From the NCBI GenBank assembly GCA_016200545.1, contig JACQEO010000014.1, forward strand, positions 62,001 through 126,000: a stretch of 64,000 nt of DNA. Reading direction: 5' to 3'. Below, in pieces: positions 1 to 9,381 of this stretch; within the stretch, counting starts at the first letter, position 1; each line of letters starts with the position of its first letter. This DNA is from Deltaproteobacteria bacterium (GTDB taxonomy: Bacteria; Desulfobacterota; Binatia; UTPRO1). The position numbers and the translations under genes are program-made. The notes beneath the pieces were generated by a model. It made no database searches. It saw only the letters and a program-made list of their open reading frames with translations, and was not told where the DNA came from.

Positions 1-1907
1 AGGACGTCCATGCGCACCTGATCCTCATCACCAGGCGAGAGCGTGCCGCGCACGGTGAGCGCACTCGAGTGCTCGCCGACGACGATGTGGTCGCTGGGCT
101 CGAGCGCCAGACGATCGGGCTCGACGATCGGGACGGGCGGATCCCCGCTCAGCTGGACTGCGTACGCAATGGGGTGATCCAGCGTCGAGCGCACGCGGAG
201 CTGCATACCGCGTCCGTCCAAGCGCTGGCGGATCGCGTCGAGCGCCTTCACGAGTACGCCGGCGCCCGGTGCGGCGGAGCCGAGGTTGCGCTGCTCGCGT
301 GGATCTTGCATGAGGTCGTACACCTCGAGGCGGCCGTCTTCGATGTCGCGAACGAGCTTGGCGGTGCGCGTGCGGACGGCCTGGCGTGGCGGCGAGCGTG
401 GCTCCGCGTTCGAGACCGTCGCGAAGATGAGCTGGTGGGGCGACGCGACGTCCGGCGCGCCGCGCAGCAGCGGCAGCAGGCTCGTACCGTCGAAGACAGT
501 GGCGGGGAGCGCAGCGGCGGCGCTGAAACCGGCGGCGGCGGCGATCGTCGGCACGATGTCGACGCTGCTGACGAGATCCTCGACGACCCGTCCGCGGGGC
601 GCGTTCGGAACGCGCACGAGGAGCGGCACGTGCAAGAGCTCGTCGTAGAGCGATTGGCCGTGGAAGAAGTGCCCGTGCTCCCAGAGCTCCTCGCCGTGGT
701 CGGCGGAGATGACGACGATCGTGCGATCGGCGCGGCTGCGGCGCGCGACGCCGCGCAACAGGCGGCCGAGCTGGCGGTCGGTCCACGCGATCGAGCCGTC
801 GTAGAGATCGACGATGCGCGTGCGGTCGACGTCGCCGTAGCGATTCTGCCAGGTGCCGGTCACGTCGTCGAAGGTGAGGCCGATCGTGGTCTTCGCGTCG
901 CGATCGATGAAGCGGCGCGCGTAGCGCGGCGGCGCATGGTAGGGCGTGTGCGTGTCGAGGTAGTGCAGGTAGAGGGCAGTCCGGCAGCGGCCGGCGGCGG
1001 AGAGCCAGCGGAGCGCCGCCGAGGTGATCGCGCGCGCGTCGAGGTCACCGGCGACGACGCTCTGAAAGCCCGGACGCTCGCCGCCGAGCCAGCTCGCGAC
1101 GTAGGGGTTGTTGACGATCGCGCGGCTGCGCTCGAAGCGCCCGGGACCGAGTAGGGCGGCAAGCCCCGGTGTCGTGCGGTGACGGAAGAAGTACGTGCCG
1201 GTCAGGATCTGCGGGATCGAGGGAATCGTCTTCGGGCCGGCGGCGAAGGCGGCGGCGAAGCGCGTCGCGTCGGCGGCGAAGCGGTCGAGGTAGGGCGTCG
1301 TCGGGCGCGCGTAGCCGGCGCTTCCGAGGTGATCGCTGCGCAGGGCGTCGATCGTGACCAGCAGCAGACTCGGCGCGCCCTCGGCGCAATCGGCGAGCTC
1401 GGGCAGCGCCCAGAGCGCGAGCGTCCCCGGCGCGGCATCGGGGCGGGCGAGCGCGGTCTCGAAGCGCAGCGTGCCGCGCCGGCCGGCGAGCGCGCCGAGG
1501 TCGCGCCCGAACTCGAACCAGCGCCGATCCGCGGCCTGCCCGGCGATATCGATCGTGCGATCGTAGAGGACGACCGGCGCCGCGCCGTCGCTCTCGAAGA
1601 GGACGCGAAAGCGGAGCGGCGCCGCCGTCGTCGTCACCGTCGTCGTCCAGATGCGGTCCGGCACCGTCACCGCGGAAAGGAGGCGCGCGCCCGGCGGGAT
1701 CGTGACCGGCACCGTGAAGCTCGCCGGCGTGGTGACGGCGACGACCTCCGTACGCGAGGTGTCGTAGACCCCGAACGACTGCACCCGCACGCCCGGAGCG
1801 TCCGTGATCGGCAGCGGCGCCGCGACCGCGGCTCGTGTGCTCGCGATCACGCCGAGCGCGGCCGTCACGATCGCGCACGTGTTCATGAACGTCTGCCGCA
1901 TGCTCAT
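1..1907 (-). CDS. Exported sulfatase-like hydrolase (alkaline phosphatase superfamily), 3' end beyond the window
   Basis: The frame is open from ATG at 1907 to the left edge, at least 635 codons, and the C-terminus is missing. GAGGAGAGG stands 4 bases before the ATG. Residues 1-30 form a signal peptide, followed by a beta-type region of about 140 residues. The sulfatase fold starts near residue 177 (LLVTIDALRSDHLG, metal-binding Asp) and continues with YLDTHTPYH near 314, SADHGEELWEHG near 398 and YDLMQDPREQRNL near 532. At the nucleophile site the sequence is KTIPSIPQILTG, so Thr stands where classical sulfatases have the formylglycine Cys or Ser. It may therefore be a phospho- or phosphoglycerol-type transferase/hydrolase and not a true sulfatase. 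Substrate unknown. Confident as to superfamily and frame; the role is inferred. Confidence 0.88.
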   Translation of the reverse strand, partial: MSMRQTFMNTCAIVTAALGVIASTRAAVAAPLPITDAPGVRVQSFGVYDTSRTEVVAVTTPASFTVPVTIPPGARLLSAVTVPDRIWTTTVTTTAAPLRFRVLFESDGAAPVVLYDRTIDIAGQAADRRWFEFGRDLGALAGRRGTLRFETALARPDAAPGTLALWALPELADCAEGAPSLLLVTIDALRSDHLGSAGYARPTTPYLDRFAADATRFAAAFAAGPKTIPSIPQILTGTYFFRHRTTPGLAALLGPGRFERSRAIVNNPYVASWLGGERPGFQSVVAGDLDARAITSAALRWLSAAGRCRTALYLHYLDTHTPYHAPPRYARRFIDRDAKTTIGLTFDDVTGTWQNRYGDVDRTRIVDLYDGSIAWTDRQLGRLLRGVARRSRADRTIVVISADHGEELWEHGHFFHGQSLYDELLHVPLLVRVPNAPRGRVVEDLVSSVDIVPTIAAAAGFSAAAALPATVFDGTSLLPLLRGAPDVASPHQLIFATVSNAEPRSPPRQAVRTRTAKLVRDIEDGRLEVYDLMQDPREQRNLGSAAPGAGVLVKALDAIRQRLDGRGMQLRVRSTLDHPIAYAVQLSGDPPVPIVEPDRLALEPSDHIVVGEHSSALTVRGTLSPGDEDQVRMDV

Positions 1908-1954
1908 CGCGCCTCTCCTCGATGCGCGCCGTGACGAGCGCGCACGACGGGACA

Positions 1955-2134
1955 CTAGCAGCCGGCGTCGGACTCGTCAGCCGTCGCGCCGAGGCAGGTA
2001 GTGGTCAGTTTCAGCGTGACAGGACGAAGCGCGACACCGGGCTGATCCGCCGTGCCCGTGACGTCGATTGCCGCGGTGTGCGCGGTCCTCATCGCAACGA
2101 CGACCGGCGCCAGAACCATCAGCGCGGCGGTCAC
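1955..2134 (-). CDS. Possible small exported peptide (59 aa), unrecognised
   Basis: A short minus-strand frame lies 47 bases upstream of the sulfatase-like gene and points the same way. With a GTG start at 2134, about 12 bases behind an AGGAGAAGGA stretch, it begins with a hydrophobic run (TAALMVLAPVVVAM) that could be a signal peptide or a single membrane anchor. The rest is short and polar with two Cys (TTCLG and a terminal AGC). The frame stays open up to 2194. I do not recognise a family, and the coding potential is modest, so this may be a chance ORF. Confidence 0.35.
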   Translation of the reverse strand: MTAALMVLAPVVVAMRTAHTAAIDVTGTADQPGVALRPVTLKLTTTCLGATADESDAGC

Positions 2135-2249
2135 GAACGTCGGCGTTCCTTCTCCTCTCTCATCAATCGACTCGCTGCATCTGATCAGGTTCACCGGCCT
2201 TCAACGAACACCATATGATTGAAAAGAACACCGGCGGTCGACAAAACGC

Positions 2250-2278
2250 TTGACGCCGCGTATCCTTTCGCTTATTGT
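2250..2278 (+). promoter_or_regulatory. Sigma70-like promoter before the HNH gene
   Basis: TTGACG (2250-2255), a 17-base spacer and TATTGT (2273-2278) fit a -35/-10 pair. The stretch 2195-2335 is clearly richer in A and T than its surroundings, as expected for a promoter region. The predicted start of transcription near 2285 lies upstream of ATG 2336 but downstream of the in-frame TTG at 2219, which argues against the longer protein. The remainder of 1908-2335 holds only the possible small ORF. Confidence 0.5.
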
Positions 2279-2335
2279 TCGCCTCAGTCGGAGCGTGGAT
2301 TTCGGCTTCATCAACTAGGGGCGACAACCGTTCAC

Positions 2336-4474
2336 ATGAGCTCGTTTCTGCATCGCGCAGGCGGTTGGCGGCGGCGTCCGCGCATCCGCGCCGCCGTCGG
2401 TCGCGCCGCCGTCGGTCGCACCGTTGTCGGGCGCGGCGGGGCAGCACGAAGCCGTCGCCCACGTGAGCGCGGCAACGCGGATGGCGAGCTCGAGCGCGCT
2501 CTCCTCACCGAACGCGCGCAGTTCGCCCGGCAACTCGACATCGAGCTGCAGGTCGCGTGTCGCAGCGAAGCGGCGGCACGACACGAGCTCGGGATCGTCG
2601 CGCGCGCGCTCTGTCGCGGCCACGCGTATCGTCGCCTCGGGTTCGTCCGGCTGAGCGACTACGCGCGCGAGCGCCTCGGGGTGTCGGCGCGCACGCTGCA
2701 CGCGGCCGCCTGGGTCGCCACGCGGCTCGACGCGCTGCCGCTCGTCACGGCGGCGTTCGATCGCGCCGAGCTCTCGTGGGCGCAGGTGCGTGCGGTCTGC
2801 GCCGTCGCGCGCCCCGACGATCAGGAGCAGTGGCTGGCACGCGCGCGCGCGACCACGGTCGAAGAGCTCGAACGAATCGCGCACGCGGTCCGTCCGAACG
2901 GCGCCGGCGCTGGCGCCGCCGATCCCGACCACGACGACGGTACGATCGACAGCGAGGCCGCCCTGCGCTTGCGCATCGCCTGCCCGGCGCGCGTGCGGGC
3001 GCTTTGGCGGTACGCGCTCGAGCTCGCGTCGCGTGTCGCCGGCGAGCCGCTCGCGGCGTGGCGCGCCGCCGAGATCATCGCCGCGGAAGCGTTCTCGGGC
3101 CGGCCGGCGGGCGTGTCGCTCGTCGACCGTGCCGTGCTGGCGTGCATGCGGCTCGCGCGCCGATCGGACTCGACGACTGCCGCGCGTCGCACGGTGACGG
3201 ATCCCGCCGCGAGCTCTCTCACTACCTCTGTCTCATCGGAGCACAGCCCCGAGCCAACCGTCGCACCCGAGTCAAGGAGCGTCGCAACGGGCCAGGCCGG
3301 CGCTACTCGCGAGCCGGAACGCTCGGATACCGCGCCATCCCGTGCCGCGTCCGATCCGTTCGCGCTCGACGCGCGGCTCGTGGCGGCCATGCGGGCGATC
3401 CGGACGAGCGAGCCACGGATCGGCCGCCTCCTCAGAATCGTCGTCGACAAGCATCTGTATCGTACACACGGGTTCGCCTCGTTCGCCGACTACGTGCGCG
3501 AACGCCTCGGCATCTCGATTCGCAAGGCCTGGGCGCTCCTCAAGGTCGAACGGAGCACGCGGCGTGACGATGATTTCGCGCAGGCCTACGACGAGGGGGC
3601 GATTTCCTGGGTGTGCGCCTTGACGCTGCTGCCCGTCGTCGATCGCACGAACGCCGCGGCATGGATCGCGCGCGCGGACGCCGTCACGGTGCGCCGCCTC
3701 GCCGACGAGGTGAACTACGTGCTCGAGGCGCGCGATCTCTGCGGCGCGGATGCGCCGCTCGATCCACCGCCGCTAGACAGCGTGCTGGTGTCGCCGGTCG
3801 CGCAGGCGATCGCTACGTCCACCGCAGTCACGTCCACCGCGGCGGCGGCCACGTCCGCCGCATCAGTCGCGTCCGCAGTCACGTCCGCCGCGGCGGCAGC
3901 CCCGTCCGCCGCAAGCGTGCAAATCGGTGCGCACGCACCGTCGCAAACCCTGCTGACAAAATTTGACACCGGGCGCCGCGCGGCATTGGAGGTCTGCGAC
4001 GTCGAGATTCAGTTCACCGCGCCGGTATCGGTGGTCGCGCTGTTTCGTGAGGCGCTCGATGCGTACGCGGGACCAGGGGCGCCACGCTGGTTGGCGCTCG
4101 CGCGCGTGCTGCAGCACGTGATCACCTACTGGGAGGCGACGCCGCGGCACCGCGACCCGATCTTCGCGCGCGACGGCTGGCGGTGCATCGTGCCGGGCTG
4201 CAGCTCGCGCCGCAACCTGCACGATCATCATCTCCGCTACCGGTCGCGCGGCGGCGGCAACGCCCGCACGAATCGCAGTGCGGTCTGCGCAGCGCATCAC
4301 CTGCACGGCATCCACACCGGCGTGGTGCGCGCGTCGGGAACGGCGCCGCGCGCCATCCATTGGCAGCTCGGCGTCCGTTCGGACGGGCCGCCACTGCTAA
4401 CCTACGTCGGCGATCGGCGGTGCCCCGACGCGTGCTGGCAGCACGCGCCCGGCGCGGAGCAGGAGACCGGCTGA
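2336..4474 (+). CDS. HNH endonuclease-type protein with two DUF222-like modules
   Basis: The 712-residue product (from ATG 2336) ends in an HNH domain near residues 611-655: RDGWRCIVPGC, then LHDHHLRYRSRGG and CAAHHLHG, giving the Cys pairs and His residues expected for a zinc-stabilised HNH nuclease. Two helical modules related to each other precede it, one near residues 98-181 (LSDYARERLGVSARTLH) and one near 371-468 (FADYVRERLGISIRKAW). Between the second module and the HNH domain is an Ala/Ser/Thr-rich linker made of a tandem duplication. The in-frame TTG at 2219 would add 39 residues but lies upstream of the promoter, so ATG 2336 was preferred; a still later start is possible. Proteins of this design are often multicopy, and their target is not known. 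Confidence 0.85.
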   Translation: MSSFLHRAGGWRRRPRIRAAVGRAAVGRTVVGRGGAARSRRPRERGNADGELERALLTERAQFARQLDIELQVACRSEAAARHELGIVARALCRGHAYRRLGFVRLSDYARERLGVSARTLHAAAWVATRLDALPLVTAAFDRAELSWAQVRAVCAVARPDDQEQWLARARATTVEELERIAHAVRPNGAGAGAADPDHDDGTIDSEAALRLRIACPARVRALWRYALELASRVAGEPLAAWRAAEIIAAEAFSGRPAGVSLVDRAVLACMRLARRSDSTTAARRTVTDPAASSLTTSVSSEHSPEPTVAPESRSVATGQAGATREPERSDTAPSRAASDPFALDARLVAAMRAIRTSEPRIGRLLRIVVDKHLYRTHGFASFADYVRERLGISIRKAWALLKVERSTRRDDDFAQAYDEGAISWVCALTLLPVVDRTNAAAWIARADAVTVRRLADEVNYVLEARDLCGADAPLDPPPLDSVLVSPVAQAIATSTAVTSTAAAATSAASVASAVTSAAAAAPSAASVQIGAHAPSQTLLTKFDTGRRAALEVCDVEIQFTAPVSVVALFREALDAYAGPGAPRWLALARVLQHVITYWEATPRHRDPIFARDGWRCIVPGCSSRRNLHDHHLRYRSRGGGNARTNRSAVCAAHHLHGIHTGVVRASGTAPRAIHWQLGVRSDGPPLLTYVGDRRCPDACWQHAPGAEQETG
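3821..3922 (+). repeat. Two imperfect 51-bp tandem units inside the HNH gene
   Basis: Bases 3821-3871 and 3872-3922 are near-identical 51-base units. They encode the 17-residue blocks TAVTSTAAAATSAASVA and SAVTSAAAAAPSAASVQ. The result is a flexible low-complexity linker ahead of the HNH half, and unit number is likely to vary between strains. Confidence 0.75.
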
Positions 4475-4529
4475 GCCTGACACTCGCCGAGGCATCGCGC
4501 GTCGCGATTCGGAGTTGTATCCTGGATCG

Positions 4530-7193
4530 ATGGAGAGCGGGTCTTCGCGCGATAGCGATCCATCGGAGACCAACGGCTGGGTCGAGTCCTTCGACGCGGT
4601 GATCCGCGAGGACGGACCGGAGCGGGCGCGCTTCCTCCTCGCGCGTCTCACCGAGTACGGGCTCGCGAACGGCGTCGTCGTCCCGTTCACGGCGAACACG
4701 CCCTACGTCAACACCATCCGTGCCGAGGACCAGCCGCTCTATCCGGGCGACCGCGAGATCGAGCGCCGCATCAAGAACCTGATCCGCTGGAACGCGGCGG
4801 CGATGGTGGTGCAGGCGAACGCGCACTCCGGCGGCATCGGCGGGCACATCTCGACGTACGCCTCGCTGGCGACGTTGCTCGAGGTCGGCTTCCATCATTT
4901 CTTCCGCGCCCACACCGCGGAGGCGGCGGGTGACTTCGTCTACTTCCAGGGCCACTCGTCTCCCGGCGTCTACGCGCGCGCGTTCCTCGAAGGGCGGCTC
5001 TCGGCGGCGCAGCTCGGCAACTTTCGCCGCGAGCTCGCGCCCGGCGGCGGGCTCGCGTCGTATCCGCATCCGTGGCTCATGCCGGAATTCTGGGAATGGC
5101 CCTCGGTCTCGATGGGGCTCTCCCCTATCTGCTCGATCTACCAGGCGCGATTCGCCCGTTATCTCCAGGCGCGCGGCCTCGCCGAAACCGCAGGCTCCCG
5201 GGTGTGGGCGTTCCTCGGCGACGGCGAAATGGACGAGCCCGAGAGCATGGGCGCGATCACGCTTGCCGCCCGCGAGCGTCTCGACAATCTGGTGTGGGTG
5301 ATCAACTGCAACCTGCAGCGCCTCGACGGTCCCGTCCGCGGCAACGGCAAGATCATCCAGGAGCTCGAGGCGGCGTTTCGCGGCGCCGGCTGGAACGTCA
5401 TCAAGATCGTCTGGGGCGACGATTGGGATTCGCTGCTGGCGCGCGACGACGAAGGGCTGCTGGTGCGCCGCATGGGCGAGGTCGTCGACGGCGAGTACCA
5501 GAAGTACACCGTCGAGTCCGGCGACTACATCCGCAAGAACTTCTTCGGCACCGACCCGAAGCTCCTCGCGCTAGTGAAAGACGTGACCGACGCCAAGCTC
5601 CGCAAGCTGCGTCGCGGCGGTCACGATCCCGAGAAGGTCTACGCCGCATACAAGGCCGCCGCGGAGCACCGCGGCGCCCCGAGCGTCGTCCTCGCGAAAA
5701 CGATCAAGGGCTACCTCCTCGGCGCCGCCGGCGAGGGCCGCAACATTTCGCACCAGGCGAAGAAGCTGGGGGAGAAGGAGCTCCGCGACTTCCGCGATCG
5801 TCTCGGGATCCCGGTCGGCGACGACGAGCTCGCGAGCTTTCCCTTCTACCGTCCGGCGGACGACAGCGAGGAGCTGCAGTATCTCCGCCAGCGCCGCGCG
5901 GCGCTCGCCGGCCCGGTACCGCGGCGAATGATCCGCTCGCAGGCGCTCGCCGCGCTGCCGCCGGCGCTCTTCGAGCCGTTCAAGTCGGCCGACGACCGCG
6001 CGGTCGCGACGACGCAAGTCTTCGTCAGCATGCTGCGCCACCTGATGAGCGACGCGACGATCGGCCGCCTCATCGTCCCGATCGTCCCCGATGAGGCACG
6101 GACGTTCGGCATGGACTCGCTCTTCCGCAAGTTCGGCATCTACTCGCAGCAAGGCCAGCGCTACGACCCCGTCGACGCGGCGGTCGTCGCCTACTACCGC
6201 GAAGCGGAGGACGGGCAGCTCCTCGAGGAGGGGATCACCGAGGCGGGCGCGATGGCGTCGTTCACCGCCGCCGGTACCGCCTACGCGGCGCACGGCGTCA
6301 ACACGATTCCGTTCTTCCTCTTCTACTCGATGTTCGGGTTTCAACGCGTCGGCGATCTCATCTGGCAGCACGCCGACGCACGCGGCAAGGGATTCCTCAT
6401 CGGCGCGACGGCGGGGCGCACGACGCTCGCGGGCGAGGGCCTGCAGCATCAGGACGGCCACAGTCACGTGCTGGCGAGCGTGGTGCCGACGATCCGCGCC
6501 TACGATCCCGCCTACGCCTACGAGCTCGCGGTGATCGTCGAGGACGGCATTCGGCGCATGTACGCCGAGCGGGAGAGTTGCTTCTACTATCTGACGGTCA
6601 TGAACGAAGCGTACACGCAGCCGCCGATGCCCGCGGGCGTCGAGGGCGACATTCTACGCGGCCTCTACAAGGTGCGACCGGCGCCCGACCCGACGATCGG
6701 CCCGCGCGTTCATCTCTTCGGAAGCGGCGCGATCCTGCGCGAGGCGCTCGCGGCGCAGGAGCTGCTCGCGGCACGCGGCGTCGCCGCCGACGTGTGGAGC
6801 GTCACGAGCTACACCGAGCTCCGCCGCGACGCGCTCGCGGCCGAGCGCTGGAACCTGCTGCACCCGACGGAGCCGCCCGCGGTCCCGTACGTGACGCGCG
6901 TGCTCGCCGCCGAGCCCTGGCCGATCGTCGCCGTAACCGACTACATGAAGATCGTGCCGGAGCAGATCGCCCGCTTCGTGCCCGCCGGCCTCCACCCGCT
7001 CGGCACCGACGGCTTCGGGCGCAGCGAGACGCGCGAGGCGCTCCGCCGCTTCTTCGAAGTGGACGCGGCGTCGATCTGCGTCGCCGCGCTGCAGTCGCTG
7101 GCGTTGCGGCGCGCCCTCGAGCCGGCGCGCGTCGCCGCGGCGATCCGCAACCTCGACATCGACCCGGCGAAGCCCGACCCCGCCCGCAGTTGA
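4530..7193 (+). CDS. aceE: Pyruvate dehydrogenase E1 component, homodimeric type
   Basis: This cytosolic thiamine-diphosphate enzyme decarboxylates pyruvate and passes the acetyl group to the lipoyl E2 subunit. The 887-residue length from ATG 4530 equals that of E. coli AceE. The thiamine-diphosphate site GDGEMDEPESMGAIT (from residue 230) continues into CNLQRLDGPVRGN, the family signature. HSGGIGGH near residue 100 and the C-terminal DGFGRSETREALRRFFEVD also match. An in-frame TTG at 4515 would add five residues. No E2 (aceF) or E3 (lpd) gene is adjacent, unlike the usual aceEF operon, so its partners must lie elsewhere. No clear promoter is visible in the 55 bases after the HNH gene. Confidence 0.96.
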   Translation: MESGSSRDSDPSETNGWVESFDAVIREDGPERARFLLARLTEYGLANGVVVPFTANTPYVNTIRAEDQPLYPGDREIERRIKNLIRWNAAAMVVQANAHSGGIGGHISTYASLATLLEVGFHHFFRAHTAEAAGDFVYFQGHSSPGVYARAFLEGRLSAAQLGNFRRELAPGGGLASYPHPWLMPEFWEWPSVSMGLSPICSIYQARFARYLQARGLAETAGSRVWAFLGDGEMDEPESMGAITLAARERLDNLVWVINCNLQRLDGPVRGNGKIIQELEAAFRGAGWNVIKIVWGDDWDSLLARDDEGLLVRRMGEVVDGEYQKYTVESGDYIRKNFFGTDPKLLALVKDVTDAKLRKLRRGGHDPEKVYAAYKAAAEHRGAPSVVLAKTIKGYLLGAAGEGRNISHQAKKLGEKELRDFRDRLGIPVGDDELASFPFYRPADDSEELQYLRQRRAALAGPVPRRMIRSQALAALPPALFEPFKSADDRAVATTQVFVSMLRHLMSDATIGRLIVPIVPDEARTFGMDSLFRKFGIYSQQGQRYDPVDAAVVAYYREAEDGQLLEEGITEAGAMASFTAAGTAYAAHGVNTIPFFLFYSMFGFQRVGDLIWQHADARGKGFLIGATAGRTTLAGEGLQHQDGHSHVLASVVPTIRAYDPAYAYELAVIVEDGIRRMYAERESCFYYLTVMNEAYTQPPMPAGVEGDILRGLYKVRPAPDPTIGPRVHLFGSGAILREALAAQELLAARGVAADVWSVTSYTELRRDALAAERWNLLHPTEPPAVPYVTRVLAAEPWPIVAVTDYMKIVPEQIARFVPAGLHPLGTDGFGRSETREALRRFFEVDAASICVAALQSLALRRALEPARVAAAIRNLDIDPAKPDPARS

Positions 7194-7239
7194 TCGTGAG
7201 ACGTTCGATCGGGTGTCGAGGGCGTGGTAACGGGAACGC

Positions 7240-9381
7240 GTGAGCGCTCCGCGACCGTCCGCGACCGTCGACGATCCGTCCTCGGCGTCGGCGCCACTCG
7301 TGCCATGGCGACGCCACGTCGCGCTCGCGGCGGCGGCGTACCTCGTCGTCGCGCTCTGGGCGCTACGTCCCGTACTGCCGCGGGCGAGCACCGCCCTGCC
7401 CTACCCGACGGCGCTCGGGGCGCTCCGGGGTAGTTGGCTCGATCTCTCGTGGAACGATCAGAAGCTCGTGGCGGCTCTGGTGACGCAGAACGCGCGCCGG
7501 ATGACGACGGCGCCCTGGCTGCTCTTCGACAACGGGCAATGCTACCCGACGTCCAACCCCACCGCCCTCGGCGAGCACATGTTCGGCATGGGACTCCGCG
7601 CCGTCGTCCCTTACGCGCTCACCCGTGATCCCGTCCTCACTCTCAACATCGTGCTGCTGTCGACGCTCTGGCTCGCCGGCATGGCGATGTACGTCCTGGT
7701 CGCTTACTGGACCGGCAATCCCGGGGCGGCGTTCGTCGCCGGACTCCTCTTCGCGTTTCAACCCCAGCGCCTGACGAACGTGATCCATCCGTACGTCGAG
7801 GCGAACGATTGGACGGTGATCGCGCTCCTCGCCGCACACCTGCTCTTCACCCGCGGCCGGTGGATCGACGCCGCGATGCTCACCGGCGCGATTGCGCTGC
7901 AGACGCTCGAGAGCATTTATCCGGTGCTCGCGCTCGCCGTCCTCGGCAGCAGCTACGGCCTGTACCTGTCGGTGCGGTACTGGCGGCGCCTGCCGGCGCT
8001 CGCACCGAAGCTGCTCGCCGTCGTCGTCGGGGTGTCACTCGTCGCCGCGGCCGTATTCGAGCCGTACCTGCACATGCGAGAGGTCTGGGGCGACGTCGTC
8101 GCGGGCCGCAACACGCTACTGTTCCAGCTGCAAGACTTCGGTGTCGGCGGCAAGGCGTCCCCCGGAACGGTCACGCTGCTCTTGGCCGCGATCGGCGTCG
8201 GCGAGCGGCTGTGGCGTCGTCGCGACCGCCGCGGCTACGATCCGCGCCTACCGTTGCTCGTCGGCGGACTGCTGACGATCTGGCTATCGGTGTACAGTGT
8301 CCCGCTGCCGTTCGGCGCGCGCCTTCCTTCGCTGTACGCGCTGGCGGCGTACGTCGTTCCCGGCTTGGACTCCATTCGCGCCGGCGCTGTGACCGGACGC
8401 GGCGCGACCCTGATCGCGACGTTCCTCGCGGGCTACGGCGTCCTCGTCCTCCTCGAGCGGCGCGCACCGTCGACGCGCGCCCTCCTCACCGGCGCGGTTG
8501 CCGCCGTGGCCCTCGTGGAGGTGTTCGTGCCGGCGTGCGCGACTCGCGACTTCGGTGCAGCGGTGACGATGGCCGCCCATGAGGTACGGCCCGCCTCGGA
8601 CCTGTTGGCGCTCTATGATCGGCTCCCCGCCGGGCCCGTCCTCGACGTGCCGTTCGACTACAGCGCGGCCGGGATCCTGAAGTACATGCCGCACTACGTC
8701 TTCTTCGCGGCGTACCACCATCGTCCGATCGGCGCCTGCTACGACTCGTTCGTCGTCCAGGTGCAGCAGGATCTGGCGACGCTCGTGTCCCGTCTGCCCG
8801 ATCGCGGTGCGGTCGACGCCCTCACCGCGCTGGGATTTCGCTCGCTGGTGGTGCACGATGAGCTGCTGCGGCGGCACGATCCCCACCTCGGACAGCTCGC
8901 CAGCGCCATCACCGTGGCCCATCCTCCGGATCCGGAGCTGACGCACCTCGTCCTGCTCGATCACGCCGCGGGGCACACCGCCTATCTCCTCGAGCACGAG
9001 GTCGCGACGACGACGAGCTACGCCGCCCTCGCCACGACCGAGCCGCCGACCGCCAGCATGACCGCACAGCCGCCCCACGTCGACGTCTTCTTCAGCTTTC
9101 GAAACGGCGCGGCCGCGACCTTTCGCCATCCGCCGCCGATCGAGCCGGCGTCGCTGCTGCTGCGCTGGTACTCGACGAGCGGAGCCCTGGTGCGCGAAGA
9201 TCGCGTGCGGGAGATGCTGCCGCTGGCGCTCGCGCCGGCACAAACCATGGTACGGAAGATCATGGTGCCGATCGCCGTCGGCCCCGGCGACTACCAGCTC
9301 ACGCTGTCGCGCGGCGACGCACCGGATCTGGTGCTGTCCCGCGTGCGCCTGAACGTCGTCGCAGCGGCCGCCCGTTCATGA
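7240..9381 (+). CDS. Polytopic membrane protein, GT-C glycosyltransferase-like
   Basis: GTG at 7240 opens a 713-residue protein with a hydrophobic first segment (AAAAYLVVALWAL), roughly ten membrane spans up to about residue 430, then a soluble C-terminal half of about 280 residues with beta-rich character. The layout, with a first luminal loop that carries acidic and polar residues, resembles lipid-linked-sugar-dependent GT-C enzymes, but I see no signature that fixes the family or the sugar. The 3' end overlaps the next gene by ATGA, and a DPM-like GT2 and a DUF2304 protein follow. The three probably supply and use polyprenyl-phosphate sugars for surface glycans. Function is inferred from topology and context. 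Confidence 0.75.
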   Translation: MSAPRPSATVDDPSSASAPLVPWRRHVALAAAAYLVVALWALRPVLPRASTALPYPTALGALRGSWLDLSWNDQKLVAALVTQNARRMTTAPWLLFDNGQCYPTSNPTALGEHMFGMGLRAVVPYALTRDPVLTLNIVLLSTLWLAGMAMYVLVAYWTGNPGAAFVAGLLFAFQPQRLTNVIHPYVEANDWTVIALLAAHLLFTRGRWIDAAMLTGAIALQTLESIYPVLALAVLGSSYGLYLSVRYWRRLPALAPKLLAVVVGVSLVAAAVFEPYLHMREVWGDVVAGRNTLLFQLQDFGVGGKASPGTVTLLLAAIGVGERLWRRRDRRGYDPRLPLLVGGLLTIWLSVYSVPLPFGARLPSLYALAAYVVPGLDSIRAGAVTGRGATLIATFLAGYGVLVLLERRAPSTRALLTGAVAAVALVEVFVPACATRDFGAAVTMAAHEVRPASDLLALYDRLPAGPVLDVPFDYSAAGILKYMPHYVFFAAYHHRPIGACYDSFVVQVQQDLATLVSRLPDRGAVDALTALGFRSLVVHDELLRRHDPHLGQLASAITVAHPPDPELTHLVLLDHAAGHTAYLLEHEVATTTSYAALATTEPPTASMTAQPPHVDVFFSFRNGAAATFRHPPPIEPASLLLRWYSTSGALVREDRVREMLPLALAPAQTMVRKIMVPIAVGPGDYQLTLSRGDAPDLVLSRVRLNVVAAAARS

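Noticed and set aside
69..1154. Plus-strand frame at the left edge
   Set aside because: The true gene is the minus-strand sulfatase-like frame, which has no stop inside the window and so could be missed.
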